64,000 nucleotides of DNA, taken from assembly GCF_014197205.1 (NCBI RefSeq), contig NZ_JACIFD010000008.1:1-64000 (forward strand). Direction: 5' to 3'. The notes below the pieces were generated by a model. That model did not search any database. It was given only the letters and a program-made list of their open reading frames with translations, and was not told where the DNA came from. Below are positions 31,554-42,698 of the stretch, piece after piece. A program made the position numbers and the translations under genes. Position 1 is the first letter of the stretch. Every line of letters starts with the position of its first letter. Source of the DNA: Canibacter oris (GTDB taxonomy: Bacteria > Actinomycetota > Actinomycetes > Actinomycetales > Microbacteriaceae).

Positions 31554-33143
31554 TTACGCCGTAATATCAACTGCGCGGACGAGATCCGCCTCAATTACCT
31601 CACCGACGGTCTGCACCTGCTGAGCAGCCAGAGCTTGGTCGATAGCCAGCACCGACAGCGCCTTGCCGGTTTTCTGGTTGCGCGCAATCTGCATCCCGGC
31701 GATATTAACCCCGGCATCACCCAGAATTGCACCGTATTTCGCGACGATACCCGGGCGATCCCAATACTCGAAGACCAGCAAGTGTTCGGTCAGCGGCAGC
31801 TCCAGATCGTAACCGTTGATGTTCACAATCTTCTCTACCTGCTGCGGCCCGGTGAGGGTGCCAGCAACTGACACCTGCTCCCCCGTCTCAGTGCTGCCGC
31901 GCAGCACAATCACGTTACGATAGCTTGCGGTTTTCTCAGTGGTGCTAAAGCGCACCTCAACCCCGCGCTGTTCCGCCAGCAGCGGCGCATTCACGTAAGA
32001 CACCGGCTCGCTCACAACATTGGTAAACACGCCCTTAAGCGCCGCCAAACGCAGCACCTCAACCTGGTACCCGGCAAGCTCACCCTGCACCTCGATATCA
32101 AGCGATGCCAGCGGCCCGTCAGCGAGTGCCGCAAACACCTGACCCAGCTTCTCGGTGAGTGGCAGCCCCGGACGCACATACTCGGCGATAGCGCCGCCAG
32201 CAACGTTCACCGCATCCGGCACCAACTCGCCTGCCAGCGCCAAACGCACGCTGCGAGCCACGGACACGCCAGCTTTCTCCTGCGCTTCCGCGGTGGAAGC
32301 TCCCAGGTGCGGAGTCAGATGCACCTGTGGGTGCCCCACCAGCGGGTTATCAACCGGCGGCTCAGAAACAAAAACATCGAGCGCCGCGCCAGCAATCTCG
32401 CCAGCCTCTAACGCCGCATACAGCGCCTGCTCATCAATCAGCCCACCGCGCGCAACGTTCACAACATACGCGCTCTGCTTCATCGCTTGCAGCTGCGGCG
32501 CACCAATCATCCCCAGAGTTTCCGGAGTTTTGGGCATGTGGATCGTAATGAAGTCAGATTTCGCCACCAGCTCGTCGAGAGTCACAAGTCGCGCCCCGAG
32601 CTGCTGTGCGCGCGCCGCACTGACATACGGGTCATAAGCCAAAATCTCCACCCCGAAAGGCTGCAGCCGCTCGGCGACCAAGCCTCCGATGCGCCCCAGC
32701 CCAATAATCCCGACGGTTTTTTCGTACATCTCAACGCCGGTAAAAGCACTGCGCTGCCATTTGCCCGCGGTCATTGAAGCGTGCGCCGGCTGCAGGTTAC
32801 GCGCCAAGCCCAAAATGTGCGCCACCGTAAGCTCGGCCGCACTGATCACGTTCGATGTCGGGGCATTAACGACCATCACACCTGCCTGGGTCGCCGCAGG
32901 AATATCGACGTTGTCAAGGCCGACACCGGCGCGCGCAATCACCTTCAGCTGCGGCGCCCACGAAATGGCCTCCGCGTCGATGTTGGTTGCCGATCGCACC
33001 AGCACCGCTGCCGCGTCTGCAAGCGCTGCGCGCAGCGCGTCTCGATCAGTGCCGTCAACGTTCACAATTTCGAAGTCAGGGCCAAGCGCTTCGACTGTGG
33101 CAGGTGACAGCTGTTCAGCTAAAACCACTTTCGGTGTTGTCAC
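31554..33143 (-). CDS. serA: D-3-phosphoglycerate dehydrogenase
   Basis: 529 aa, long form of the first serine-synthesis enzyme. NAD-binding domain with GLGRIGGLV (GxGxxG), catalytic region with VARGGLIDEQAL and HLTPHLGAST (active-site His). A following ASB domain (residues about 320-450) and a C-terminal ACT domain (YWDRPGIVAKYGAIL) match the M. tuberculosis type, which is inhibited by serine. Lies downstream of ilvC and two membrane-protein genes in the same direction. Confidence 0.96.
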   Translation of the reverse strand: MTTPKVVLAEQLSPATVEALGPDFEIVNVDGTDRDALRAALADAAAVLVRSATNIDAEAISWAPQLKVIARAGVGLDNVDIPAATQAGVMVVNAPTSNVISAAELTVAHILGLARNLQPAHASMTAGKWQRSAFTGVEMYEKTVGIIGLGRIGGLVAERLQPFGVEILAYDPYVSAARAQQLGARLVTLDELVAKSDFITIHMPKTPETLGMIGAPQLQAMKQSAYVVNVARGGLIDEQALYAALEAGEIAGAALDVFVSEPPVDNPLVGHPQVHLTPHLGASTAEAQEKAGVSVARSVRLALAGELVPDAVNVAGGAIAEYVRPGLPLTEKLGQVFAALADGPLASLDIEVQGELAGYQVEVLRLAALKGVFTNVVSEPVSYVNAPLLAEQRGVEVRFSTTEKTASYRNVIVLRGSTETGEQVSVAGTLTGPQQVEKIVNINGYDLELPLTEHLLVFEYWDRPGIVAKYGAILGDAGVNIAGMQIARNQKTGKALSVLAIDQALAAQQVQTVGEVIEADLVRAVDITA

Positions 33144-33242
33144 TTTTGTTCTTTCTGTTTGGGGTTTCGCTATAAATTTACGTTTGGGGCTGCGGCGGCG
33201 GGTTGATCCACCCCCACAAGATTTTCAGGCAGCACCGTTTTG

Positions 33243-33557
33243 TTATTGGAAATATGTGCCCGGCGGAATCAGATACAGAATCTCCAGCTGCCACAGCGCG
33301 GTTAGCGCCACCGCGAGCAGCAATAAGAGCGGACGCAAACCGGGTCGTTTACGACTCCCTACCAGCGCCGCGGCACCGAGCAGCAGCGGCAAAAGCACCG
33401 GCGTAACCAGCCAGAACCAGCCGATCGCTGAAACCGCGCTGCCCAGGCTCGCAATCTGCTGCGGCAAACCAATCATGTTGCCGAGCGCACTGAGCGCCGC
33501 AAACACCAGTAGCAACAGCAGCAGAATGTTAATAATCCAACGAACTGCGGCAAACAC
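33243..33557 (-). CDS. Small membrane protein in the ilv-serA cluster
   Basis: GTG at 33557 overlaps the upstream stop (TAGTG) and has GGAGGTG just before it, so the pair is coupled. A longer upstream frame is only shadow of the neighbouring gene. 104 aa with three hydrophobic stretches (about 8-24, 44-64, 74-95) and a short polar tail. No family recognised. Confidence 0.65.
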   Translation of the reverse strand: MFAAVRWIINILLLLLLVFAALSALGNMIGLPQQIASLGSAVSAIGWFWLVTPVLLPLLLGAAALVGSRKRPGLRPLLLLLAVALTALWQLEILYLIPPGTYFQ

Positions 33558-34102
33558 TAGACACCTCCGGTGGTGATAAACAGCGGCAGTGGCAAGAGCA
33601 GAATGATGCCCAACACCAGCAGCGCGATAAGATTTGCTGCGCGTTGCCGGGAGATGCGGGCAGCAACCGCAAACCAAGCAGCCGGAGCCAAAACTGCTGC
33701 CCAGAAGAGTACAGTCTGCAGAAACACCCAGATGCTGCCGCCAGCGGTCGCGGAGAGCGTGTGCAGATAGCTGTACTGCTGCGCTACAATCCCCCACCCG
33801 AAAGTGTAAAGCACGTAAATACCGCCGAAAATGCCGTACAGCATCAGCATGAGACTGCTGATCTGCGGCGCGGCCTCACTATCGCTAGCACCGCCTGCAG
33901 TGATAGCTTCATTTTGCGTAGCCGCAGCTTCACGCGCAGCAGCGCCATTTAAAGAGTCGGCTGGCGCAGTCGCTGGTCTCGCTATGTTGCCTTCCGGAAC
34001 AGGGTTTAAAACACGATGTGAGTCGTGTTGTGGATCCGCATCCGCACGTGCTTCCCAGCCAGCCTGCTGCAGCAGCCCGAGTTTCTTTTCTGAGTCAGTC
34101 AT
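33557..34102 (-). CDS. Membrane protein with soluble N-terminus
   Basis: 181 aa. Residues 1-80 are polar (Ala, Asp, Glu) and probably cytoplasmic; the last 100 residues carry three membrane helices (about 83-105, 121-145, 157-176). A LGLLQQAGWEAR motif near the start is reminiscent of a short DNA-binding-like or actinobacterial peptide but is not diagnostic. It lies after ilvC and before serA in the same direction. Confidence 0.65.
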   Translation of the reverse strand: MTDSEKKLGLLQQAGWEARADADPQHDSHRVLNPVPEGNIARPATAPADSLNGAAAREAAATQNEAITAGGASDSEAAPQISSLMLMLYGIFGGIYVLYTFGWGIVAQQYSYLHTLSATAGGSIWVFLQTVLFWAAVLAPAAWFAVAARISRQRAANLIALLVLGIILLLPLPLFITTGGV

Positions 34103-34135
34103 AGCTTCCGTGGGTCTAAGAGTGAAATAAAGCGG

Positions 34136-34167
34136 GAGGCGAGCCTGGCAAATCCCAGACTCGCCTC
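34136..34167 (-). terminator. Terminator after ilvC
   Basis: GAGGCGAG (34136-34143) pairs with CTCGCCTC (34160-34167), with an inner CTGG/CCAG. On the minus strand it is followed by CCCGCTTTATTTC. It ends the ilvDBNC operon. Confidence 0.75.
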
Positions 34168-34176
34168 GCTCATAGT

Positions 34177-35217
<1,041 letters not shown>

Positions 35218-35257
35218 TTATGAGGTTAGTTTCTTGCTATTAGCAAATCGTAAACAA

Positions 35258-35764
35258 TTATTTAAACGCGCGTTCGGTGATTGATTTTGGTCCGCGGCCA
35301 ATCGCGATAAGACCAGACTGCGCAAGCTCTTTAATACCGTAGGGCTCCAGCACCCGCAGCAGGGCGTTTACTTTGCCGCTGTCACCGGTGACTTCGATCA
35401 CCAGCGCATCGTTCGCAACGTCAACGACGCGCGCACGAAACAGATTAACGGCTTCCAGCACCTGTGACCGGGTATTGTTATCAACCCGCACTTTAATCAG
35501 CATGTGCTCGCGTTGCACCGAGGTTGCCTGTTCCAGCTCCACAATTTTCAACACGTTTACAAGTTTGTTGAGCTGTTTGGTGAGCTGTTCCAAAAGCAGT
35601 TCGTCTTCATCTGCCACAACTGTGATGCGACTAAAGCCCTTCACCTCTGTTGGCCCCACTGCCAGTGATTCGATGTTAAAGCCGCGCCGTGAAAAGAGCC
35701 CCGCTACGCGCGACAGAATACCCGGCTTGTCTTCTACCAAAAGACTCAGTACTCGCCTTGTCAT
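35258..35764 (-). CDS. ilvN: Acetolactate synthase small (regulatory) subunit
   Basis: 168 aa. N-terminal ACT domain RRVLSLLVEDKPGILSRVAG and a C-terminal ALS small-subunit domain (DVANDALVIEVTGDSGKVNALL). It activates IlvB and gives valine feedback inhibition. The ATG overlaps the ilvB stop by one base, so the subunits are coupled in translation. Confidence 0.95.
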   Translation of the reverse strand: MTRRVLSLLVEDKPGILSRVAGLFSRRGFNIESLAVGPTEVKGFSRITVVADEDELLLEQLTKQLNKLVNVLKIVELEQATSVQREHMLIKVRVDNNTRSQVLEAVNLFRARVVDVANDALVIEVTGDSGKVNALLRVLEPYGIKELAQSGLIAIGRGPKSITERAFK

Positions 35765-37554
35765 TATTCTTCATCCCATTCTGGGCTGTTCACCCGCGCA
35801 TACTGCACTTCACTGTTGGAGACCCCCTGTGGCACCATCGGCCACACCATAGCGTCTGAGCTGACAACGAAATCAATCACCACCGGGCGATCATTGGTTG
35901 CCAGCGCGGTTTGAATTGCAGCATCAACCTCTTCGGCTTTGGTAACCCGTAGCGCCAAGGCACCATAGGCCTCGCCCAGTTTCACAAAATCTGGAATGTG
36001 GATCCGGTTGTGCCCGGTTTCCAGCTCGGTGTGTGAGTAACGCTCATCGTAGAACAGGGTCTGCCACTGCCGTACCATCCCCAGTGAGGAGTTGTTAATC
36101 ACCGCGACCTTGATTGGAATGTTATTAAGGGCGCAGGTTGCCAGCTCTTGGTTGGTCATTTGGAAGCAACCATCACCGTCGATCGCCCACACCACGCGTT
36201 CGGGCTGTGCAACCTTAGCACCCATGGCAGCCGGCACGGAGTATCCCATGGTGCCAGCGCCGCCAGAGTTGAGGAAAGCGTTGGGGCGCTCATGCGGCAG
36301 GAACTGCGCAGACCACATCTGGTGCTGTCCCACACCAACTGCGTAAACTGCTTCGGGGCCGGTTAGCTCGCCGATCCGCTGAATTACGTGCTGCGGCGAT
36401 AGCAAGCCGTCGCTGGTTGGCTGGTAGCCGAGCGGATAGGTTTCGCGCAGCGAGTTCAGGCGCGCCCACCATTCGCTAAGGTCTGGTTTGCCGTGGATCC
36501 GCTGCTGCGCTGCTACCGCCCCGAAAAGATCACGCATCACCTCTTTTGCGTCGCCCACGATTGGCACGTCAGCGAAGCGAATCTTGGAAATTTCTGCGGG
36601 GTCGATGTCAGCGTGAATAACCTTCGCATCGGGTGCGAAAAATTCTGCTTTACCGGTAACCCGATCGTCGAAGCGGGCTCCGATGGCGATTAGCAGATCC
36701 GCTTCTTGTAGCGCCAGCACAGCTGGCACAGTGCCGTGCATGCCGGGCATGCCGAGGCACAGTTCATGCGAGTCAGGAAATATCCCACGAGCCATCAGAG
36801 TGTTCACAACCGGGGCTCCCGTGAGTTCCGCCAGCGCCAGCAGCTCCGCCGCGGCACCGGCACGACCAACACCGCCGCCGATGTAGAAAACCGGCTTCTG
36901 AGCTTCGCTGATGAGCTCCGCAGCGGCCGCAATCTGCTTATTGTTTGGTTTGGTGCTTGGACGGTAACCAGCCAGTTCCACATCGGGGTTCCAAACGAAA
37001 TCAAATTCTCCCTGCTGTGCGTCTTTGGTGATGTCTACCAAAACCGGTCCGGGCCGCCCGGTGGTTGCAAGGTGATACGCTGCTGCGATTGCCCCCGGCA
37101 CATCCTCTGGCCGCTTTACCAGGAAACTGTGTTTCGTAATCGGCATCGTAATACCAACGATATCGGCTTCCTGGAAAGCATCAGTACCCATCAAAGAAGA
37201 GAAAACCTGCCCAGTGATGGCAATCAGCGGAACTGAGTCCATATAGGCGTCAGCAATCGCTGTGACAAGGTTGGTTGCACCAGGGCCACTGGTCGCAACA
37301 CACACACCAACTTTGCCACTAGCAGAAGCGTATCCCTCAGCAGCATGCCCGGCTCCCTGCTCATGTCGTACCAAAATATGGCGGATGCCCAAATCACTTG
37401 TCGCCATCGCGTCGTAAAGCGGCAGCAGGGCTCCGCCTGGTAACCCAAAAATGTCAGTAACGCCAAGCTTGTGTAAACTATGCAGCACCGCTTCGGCGCC
37501 GTTCATCCACTGCCCACGAGTGGTTTTCCCCGATACAGAGGTAGTAACGCTCAT
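35764..37554 (-). CDS. ilvB: Acetolactate synthase large subunit
   Basis: 596-aa thiamine-diphosphate enzyme making 2-acetolactate or 2-aceto-2-hydroxybutyrate. [15 protein letters not shown] with the catalytic-side loop, [13 protein letters not shown] with the activating Glu, and the TPP-binding [15 protein letters not shown] ... [11 protein letters not shown]. The C-terminal lid [15 protein letters not shown] is typical of biosynthetic acetolactate synthases. Starts 32 bases after ilvD. Confidence 0.97.
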   Translation of the reverse strand: MSVTTSVSGKTTRGQWMNGAEAVLHSLHKLGVTDIFGLPGGALLPLYDAMATSDLGIRHILVRHEQGAGHAAEGYASASGKVGVCVATSGPGATNLVTAIADAYMDSVPLIAITGQVFSSLMGTDAFQEADIVGITMPITKHSFLVKRPEDVPGAIAAAYHLATTGRPGPVLVDITKDAQQGEFDFVWNPDVELAGYRPSTKPNNKQIAAAAELISEAQKPVFYIGGGVGRAGAAAELLALAELTGAPVVNTLMARGIFPDSHELCLGMPGMHGTVPAVLALQEADLLIAIGARFDDRVTGKAEFFAPDAKVIHADIDPAEISKIRFADVPIVGDAKEVMRDLFGAVAAQQRIHGKPDLSEWWARLNSLRETYPLGYQPTSDGLLSPQHVIQRIGELTGPEAVYAVGVGQHQMWSAQFLPHERPNAFLNSGGAGTMGYSVPAAMGAKVAQPERVVWAIDGDGCFQMTNQELATCALNNIPIKVAVINNSSLGMVRQWQTLFYDERYSHTELETGHNRIHIPDFVKLGEAYGALALRVTKAEEVDAAIQTALATNDRPVVIDFVVSSDAMVWPMVPQGVSNSEVQYARVNSPEWDEE

Positions 37555-37586
37555 CAGATTCTTTCTTTTGTCTAGACTAAATACGC

Positions 37587-39281
37587 TTACCCCGTTACAG
37601 CACCCTCTGACGCTGAACGCACAAGTTTTGCATACTTAGCGAGAACACCCTTTGTATACCGCGGCGGCAATGGCTCCCAATTGTTTTTCCGGGATTCTAG
37701 CTCAGCGGGATCTACCAGCAGATCGAGCGTTTTATTGGTGATATCAACTTTAATCAAATCACCATCACGCACCAGAGCGATAGGGCCACCATCAACTGCT
37801 TCTGGCGCAACATGGCCGATGCACAGGCCGGTTGTGCCGCCTGAGAAACGTCCATCAGTTAATAATAGTACATCTTTGCCAAGACCCGCACCTTTAATCG
37901 CGCCGGTGATGGCGAGCATCTCACGCATCCCTGGGCCGCCCTTCGGACCTTCATAGCGAATCACGACAACGTCGCCGTGCCCAATCTTGCCCTCCGTCAG
38001 GGCGTCCATCGCTGCCCGCTCGCGGTCGAAAACCCGCGCCGGGCCGGTGAAAGTGTCAAGCGTAAAGCCGGCGGTCTTCACAACCGCACCCTCCGGAGCC
38101 AGCGTGCCACCCAGAATAGTGAGGCCACCGTTGGCATGCAGTGGGTTGTCAAGCGTACGCACAACCTCGCCGTCAAGCGGTGCAGGATCAAGCTCTGCCA
38201 GGTTTTCGGCCACGGTTTTACCGGTTACAGTCAGCGCATCACCGTGCAGCAAGCCGGCATCCAGCAGCGCCTTCATAATCACCGGCATCCCGCCGACGCG
38301 GTCGAAATCTTGCGCCACATACTGCCCAAACGGTTTCATATCCGCCAGGTGCGGCACCTTACTGCCAATGCGGTTGAAGTCTTCCAGGGTGAGATCAACC
38401 TCAGCCTCGCGCGCAATTGCCAGCAGGTGCAGCACGGCGTTGGTTGATCCTCCAAGCACCATTGCAACCGCGATAGCGTTCTCGAAGGCTTTCTTGGTGA
38501 GAATGTCACGCGCGGTGATGCCCCGACGCAGCAGCTCTACAACGGCTTCACCTGACCGATGCGCAAAGTAGTCCCGGCGACGGTCAGCACTTGGCGGCGC
38601 AGCAGAACCCGGCAGGCTCATGCCGAGCGCTTCTGCAACGCAGGCCATAGTGTTTGCGGTGTACATGCCACCGCAGGCACCCTCGCCCGGTGCGATAGCG
38701 CACTCAACGCGCTTCAGATCTTCTTCGCTTAAGGTGCCAGCTTTACAAGCACCCACGGCTTCAAAAGCGTCAATGATGGTGACGGTTTTTTCGGTGCCAT
38801 CGCTGAGCTTGACCCAGCCGGGAGCGATTGATCCGGCATACAAAAACACAGACGCTAGATCCAGGCGCGCCGCTGCCATTAGCATCCCCGGCAGTGATTT
38901 ATCGCAGCCCGCTAGCACAACTGTGCCGTCGAGCCGCTCCGCCATCACCACGGTCTCAACTGAATCAGCAATAACCTCGCGGGACACCAGCGAGAAGTGC
39001 ATCCCCTCGTGGCCCATAGATATACCGTCAGAAACAGAAATCGTGCCGAACTGCAACGGGTAGCCTCCGCCCGCATGTACACCCTCTTTTGCACCCTGCG
39101 CTAAACGGTCAAGGCTCAGGTTACAGGGAGTAATTTCGTTCCAGGAACTGGCAATACCAATTTGCGGCTTTTCCCAGTCAGCATCACCCATGCCAACTGC
39201 GCGCAACATGCCGCGCGCTGCGGCTTTTTCGATGCCGTCGGTGACGTCACGACTACGAGGTTTGATATCGATTTCTGCCAT
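37587..39281 (-). CDS. ilvD: Dihydroxy-acid dehydratase
   Basis: 564-aa iron-sulfur dehydratase of branched-chain amino acid synthesis. Cluster ligands are visible in GCDKSLPG and [15 protein letters not shown], and the first region [20 protein letters not shown]. The C-terminal [11 protein letters not shown] and [13 protein letters not shown] segments are also characteristic. First gene of the operon; TACAAT six bases upstream of the ATG suggests a leaderless mRNA. Confidence 0.97.
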   Translation of the reverse strand: MAEIDIKPRSRDVTDGIEKAAARGMLRAVGMGDADWEKPQIGIASSWNEITPCNLSLDRLAQGAKEGVHAGGGYPLQFGTISVSDGISMGHEGMHFSLVSREVIADSVETVVMAERLDGTVVLAGCDKSLPGMLMAAARLDLASVFLYAGSIAPGWVKLSDGTEKTVTIIDAFEAVGACKAGTLSEEDLKRVECAIAPGEGACGGMYTANTMACVAEALGMSLPGSAAPPSADRRRDYFAHRSGEAVVELLRRGITARDILTKKAFENAIAVAMVLGGSTNAVLHLLAIAREAEVDLTLEDFNRIGSKVPHLADMKPFGQYVAQDFDRVGGMPVIMKALLDAGLLHGDALTVTGKTVAENLAELDPAPLDGEVVRTLDNPLHANGGLTILGGTLAPEGAVVKTAGFTLDTFTGPARVFDRERAAMDALTEGKIGHGDVVVIRYEGPKGGPGMREMLAITGAIKGAGLGKDVLLLTDGRFSGGTTGLCIGHVAPEAVDGGPIALVRDGDLIKVDITNKTLDLLVDPAELESRKNNWEPLPPRYTKGVLAKYAKLVRSASEGAVTG

Positions 39282-39287
39282 AGCAAT

Positions 39288-39293
39288 ATTGTA
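39288..39293 (-). promoter_or_regulatory. -10 box giving a likely leaderless ilvD transcript
   Basis: TACAAT on the minus strand ends six bases before the ilvD ATG, so initiation would fall at or next to the start codon. No Shine-Dalgarno sequence is present. A clear -35 is not seen. Confidence 0.5.
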
Positions 39294-39481
39294 GCGCCAG
39301 GCATATTTAAGTTGCGGCAGTTACAGTGATAGTTAGCGTTTTGTTGCCCTATATCACACACCCTGTTTGTTACCACTGCGGGAAAACTCATAAAAAACCG
39401 CTAGGCTTGACTCAGACTGTGCTGCAGCAAAGTGTTTTCTCACGCAGTACGCTAAGCGGTTCTACGCAGAAAAGAGGAAAA

Positions 39482-39736
39482 ATGGGTATTGGACGTTACG
39501 TGCTTAACAGTGGCATTATCAGCTCCGCTGTTGGAGCTTTGGGCGTTGCGAAGCAAACCAAGAAAATGCCGCGCGATTGGCGTCGTTTTCTAGTGTGGGC
39601 GACCTGGGGCATCAGTTTCGTGCTGGCGGTGGCTTCTGTGCGCAAATCCGACAGCGATGCAGCGCACGTTAAGCACCAAAAAAAGCAGGCCGAGTTTGCT
39701 AAAGCAGCTAAGCGCAGCCGTAACCAACACCGCTAG
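39482..39736 (+). CDS. Small basic single-TM protein
   Basis: ATG at 39482 with AGAGGAAA before it; the frame is open further upstream but without a ribosome site. 84 aa: one hydrophobic helix (WATWGISFVLAVASV, about 40-55) and a Lys/Arg/His-rich C-terminal tail. No family recognised. It lies alone between ilvD (opposite strand) and nhaA. Confidence 0.6.
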   Translation: MGIGRYVLNSGIISSAVGALGVAKQTKKMPRDWRRFLVWATWGISFVLAVASVRKSDSDAAHVKHQKKQAEFAKAAKRSRNQHR

Positions 39737-39873
39737 ATAGCTAGTTGCCGACGGTCACCCCTCACCGCTGGTACGGTAAAATTAGGTCTTGTGGCAGGTT
39801 TGCCGCGCCCACCGCGGAATGCTCAACAGTGCTTCTGCCGCGTGATTAGATGCTGAATTAAAGAACCCGAGAG

Positions 39874-41178
39874 ATGATGTCACAAACCTATTCGCACGCT
39901 CCCAAAGCCCCGAGCCAAAAAGGTCAAAAACGGCGAATCTTCAGACTCGCTAGAAGGCGCGAGGTTGTCCGTGTCGGACGGCTGCTGCGGGCCGAAATGG
40001 TGGGGGGCGCGATTATCATCGTTGCAGCTCTCTTGGGTTTTATTTTCGCCAATTCGCCTGCCGCAGAGACCTTCTTTAACCTGCGTGGCACCTATGTCGG
40101 CTTGGAGAATATTTTTGGCTTCGAGCAACTCGATCTGAAACTCAGCATCGGGCACTGGGCTGCTGACGGGCTACTCGCAATCTTTTTCTTCCTCGTCGGC
40201 TTGGAGCTGAAACACGAGTTTGTGCACGGCGAGCTCAGTAAATTTCAAACCGCGATTGTGCCTGTTGCTGCTGCCTTCGGCGGTGCTCTGGTGCCAGCTG
40301 TAATCTTCTTAACTTTTAACGCACAAACTGGTTTCGCGCACGGGTGGGCTATTCCAACCGCAACCGATATTGCTTTCGCGGTTGCTATTCTGGGAGTAAT
40401 CGCTCCCGGGGTGCCCACCGCGCTGCGCATGTTCCTGTTAACTCTTGCGGTTGTTGATGATCTGCTGGCAATTTTGATTATTGCGGTGTTTTACACCAGC
40501 CAGGTGCAGTTCTGGGCGCTCGGCCTAGCGCTGATTCCGCTGGCGCTTTACGGTTTCTTAACACAGAAATTCTCGCGATTCTTTGCAGAGCAGGCTTGGA
40601 GCGCTTGGGTTATTCTACTGCCACTGGGTGTTATCACTTGGGCGTTTTTCCTCATCAGCGGGGTGCACGCTACCATCGCCGGGGTGCTGCTGGCATTTAC
40701 CGTGCCTGTGATTGCCAAGGATGGATCGCACCTGGCAGAAAAATTAGCGTTCCGCTTCCAGCCGCTCTCTACTGGCATTGCCGTGCCGATTTTTGCTTTC
40801 TTCTCTGCCGGCGTTTCGCTGTCAGGCGAAGCCCGTTTCCCATTTGACCCGATTGTCTACGGTATCGTGCTGGGTCTTGTCATCGGTAAGCCGCTGGGCA
40901 TTATGCTCACCACCTGGGCTGTCACGAAGTTCACTCAGGCAGAGCTTGATCCGGCGATTAAGTGGCGTCAGGTGCTGGGCGTGGCTACCCTCGCGGGTAT
41001 CGGCTTCACAGTGTCCCTGCTAATTGCCGAGCTGAGTTTTGTGAGCGCAGCTGACCAAGACACCGCCCGTCTCGCGGTGATGGCTGGTTCTATCCTGGCT
41101 ATCGTGGTTGCGGCTGCCGTGTTCCTGACCCAAAATCGCAGCCAGTCGCGCAACCACAAACAGCAGTTGCAACGCTAA
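39874..41178 (+). CDS. nhaA: Na+/H+ antiporter NhaA
   Basis: 434 aa with about 12 membrane helices. Key ion-site motifs are present: PTATDIAFAVAIL (Asp equivalent to E. coli D133) and VVDDLLAILI (D163/D164). The first helix region GLELKHEFVHGEL is the usual pH-sensor part. A basic cytoplasmic N-terminus (KGQKRRIFRLARRREVVR) and tail are longer than in E. coli. It exports Na+ in exchange for H+ for pH and salt balance. Confidence 0.95.
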   Translation: MMSQTYSHAPKAPSQKGQKRRIFRLARRREVVRVGRLLRAEMVGGAIIIVAALLGFIFANSPAAETFFNLRGTYVGLENIFGFEQLDLKLSIGHWAADGLLAIFFFLVGLELKHEFVHGELSKFQTAIVPVAAAFGGALVPAVIFLTFNAQTGFAHGWAIPTATDIAFAVAILGVIAPGVPTALRMFLLTLAVVDDLLAILIIAVFYTSQVQFWALGLALIPLALYGFLTQKFSRFFAEQAWSAWVILLPLGVITWAFFLISGVHATIAGVLLAFTVPVIAKDGSHLAEKLAFRFQPLSTGIAVPIFAFFSAGVSLSGEARFPFDPIVYGIVLGLVIGKPLGIMLTTWAVTKFTQAELDPAIKWRQVLGVATLAGIGFTVSLLIAELSFVSAADQDTARLAVMAGSILAIVVAAAVFLTQNRSQSRNHKQQLQR

Positions 41179-41263
41179 CCCAAAACTGCGAAACACGGCG
41201 CTACCCAACATTTTATGGGAGGTGGATCAGCATTGCGCGCAGCCGCCTGCCTTGTGAGAGGCT

Positions 41264-41686
41264 TTAAGCAAATTTCACAAAACTGCGCAACTGAAAATCC
41301 GTGAAGTCACGTATCTCGGTGAACCCGCAAGACTCATAAAAGTTACGCTGTGCTGTTTCGGCATCAGTTAATAAAACTGTTTGTCGCACCCGCAGGTCAC
41401 TCAAGGCACACTCTAGCAGCCGCGTTGCGATGCCCTGTCGCCGCTGCGCTGGATCCACCAAAATATCCTGCACGTAAGCTATCGTGTGAAAATCAGTTAG
41501 CACCCTGCACAAACCCACCAAACGCTCAGCATTAAATGCCGCTACTACCACGTCACTGGAAACAATGCCGGCCAGTAGTGCTGCCAAATCATTTGTGTAG
41601 GAAGTCCATCCCACAGCGGTGTAAAGATCGTTAATAGCTGCCGCTGTTAAGCATTCGGGATCTGAGACTTTCACAATTTCTACCAT
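41264..41686 (-). CDS. GNAT family N-acetyltransferase
   Basis: 140 aa from ATG 41686; a GTG ten codons earlier lacks a ribosome site. The acetyl-CoA loop is seen in DPAQRRQGIATRLLE (Q/R-x-x-G-x-A) with a following helix, and the C-terminal ESCGFTEIRDF strand pair closes the fold. Substrate not predictable. TACAAT seven bases before the ATG suggests leaderless expression. Confidence 0.85.
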   Translation of the reverse strand: MVEIVKVSDPECLTAAAINDLYTAVGWTSYTNDLAALLAGIVSSDVVVAAFNAERLVGLCRVLTDFHTIAYVQDILVDPAQRRQGIATRLLECALSDLRVRQTVLLTDAETAQRNFYESCGFTEIRDFTDFQLRSFVKFA

Positions 41687-41693
41687 GCTGATT

Positions 41694-41699
41694 ATTGTA
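41694..41699 (-). promoter_or_regulatory. -10 box giving a likely leaderless GNAT transcript
   Basis: TACAAT on the minus strand, seven bases before the ATG at 41686, same layout as ilvD. The larger match is TATACAAT. Confidence 0.45.
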
Positions 41700-41780
41700 T
41701 AACCCCACTGCCTCACTTAGTTAGCACCCAACTTGCTTTGTGTGCCCAGCTCATTGCCTCTCACGAGCGCGTGCACAGCA

Positions 41781-41812
41781 AAAGCCCCGGCTCGATTACG
41801 AACCGGGGCTTT
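41781..41812 (-). terminator. rpsD terminator
   Basis: AAAGCCCCGG (41781-41790) / CCGGGGCTTT (41803-41812), 10-bp stem with 12-base loop. The minus strand ends in CTTTTGC after the stem. Confidence 0.85.
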
Positions 41813-41824
41813 AAGCTCAAGCTA

Positions 41825-42454
41825 TTAGCGACCTGAGTAGTACTCAACAACCAGCTGCTCTTCGCAGATGATTGGAACTTCTTTACGCTCTGGGCGACGA
41901 ACCAACTTAGCCTGCAGCTTGTCGAGCTCAACCTCGAGGTAAGCAGGAACCGGAGGCAGAACCTCTGCGTGGCCGCCTGCTGCAGCTACCTGGAATGGCT
42001 CCAGGCCCTCTGAACGCTCTTTCACGTTAATCTGCTGACCTGGCTTCACGCGGAATGATGGGCGGTCAACAATCTTGCCGTCAACAAGGATATGACGATG
42101 CACAACGATCTGACGAGCCTGTGCCTGGGTGCGAGCAAAACCTGCGCGCAGCACCAGTGCATCAAGCCGCATCTCCAGCAGCTCAACCAGGTTTTCACCG
42201 GTCAGACCTGACTGACGGCGTGCCTCGTTGAAGACAATGCGCAGCTGCTTCTCGCGAATGCCGTACTGTGCGCGAAGACGCTGCTTCTCGCGCAGACGAA
42301 CTGCGTAGTCGCTGTCGCTCTTACGCTTGGTGCGGCCGTGCTGACCTGGTGCATATGGGCGCTTCTCGAGGTAACGAGCAGCTTTCGGGGTGAGCGCAAT
42401 GCCAAGGGCACGTGACTGACGTACCTTAGCGCGAGTGCGTGTAGTCTTTGACAC
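41825..42454 (-). CDS. rpsD: 30S ribosomal protein S4
   Basis: 209 aa from GTG 42454, which has GAAAGGC upstream; a longer frame to 42544 would add a non-family leader. Core S4 features: PYAPGQHGRTKRKSDSDYAVRLREKQRLRAQYG and the S4 RNA-binding domain MRLDALVLRAGFARTQAQARQ ... HRHILVDG. It binds 16S rRNA early in 30S assembly. It stands alone, as rpsD often does in Actinomycetales, with its own terminator; in many bacteria S4 also regulates its operon. Confidence 0.96.
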   Translation of the reverse strand: MSKTTRTRAKVRQSRALGIALTPKAARYLEKRPYAPGQHGRTKRKSDSDYAVRLREKQRLRAQYGIREKQLRIVFNEARRQSGLTGENLVELLEMRLDALVLRAGFARTQAQARQIVVHRHILVDGKIVDRPSFRVKPGQQINVKERSEGLEPFQVAAAGGHAEVLPPVPAYLEVELDKLQAKLVRRPERKEVPIICEEQLVVEYYSGR

Positions 42455-42698
42455 TTCACTGCCTTTCTTTAATTGATTTCTGCGATGCCATAAATAGGCG
42501 TTGTTTTCTCGGCCTGCGCAGCGCCCGCACGTAGGAACGTGCACGCGACGCCGCTAACCGGCGAACCGGTAAGAAAACGACCAGCGCAGAAACCGCAAGG
42601 CTCTGCCCTGTGAGCAAAAGCTCATTACTTCAGCTTTTAAAGCTAAAAATGGCCATTAGCAATACTAACACAAAACAGGCGCAGGGTGCTGCCAGCCG

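Noticed and set aside
33558-33797. A longer start for the small membrane protein at 33243
   Set aside because: The extension is the other-phase copy of the upstream gene; GTG at 33557 has a good ribosome site.
42455-42544. A 30-residue N-terminal extension of S4
   Set aside because: Cys/His-rich leader unlike the family; GTG 42454 with GAAAGGC gives the normal S4 length.
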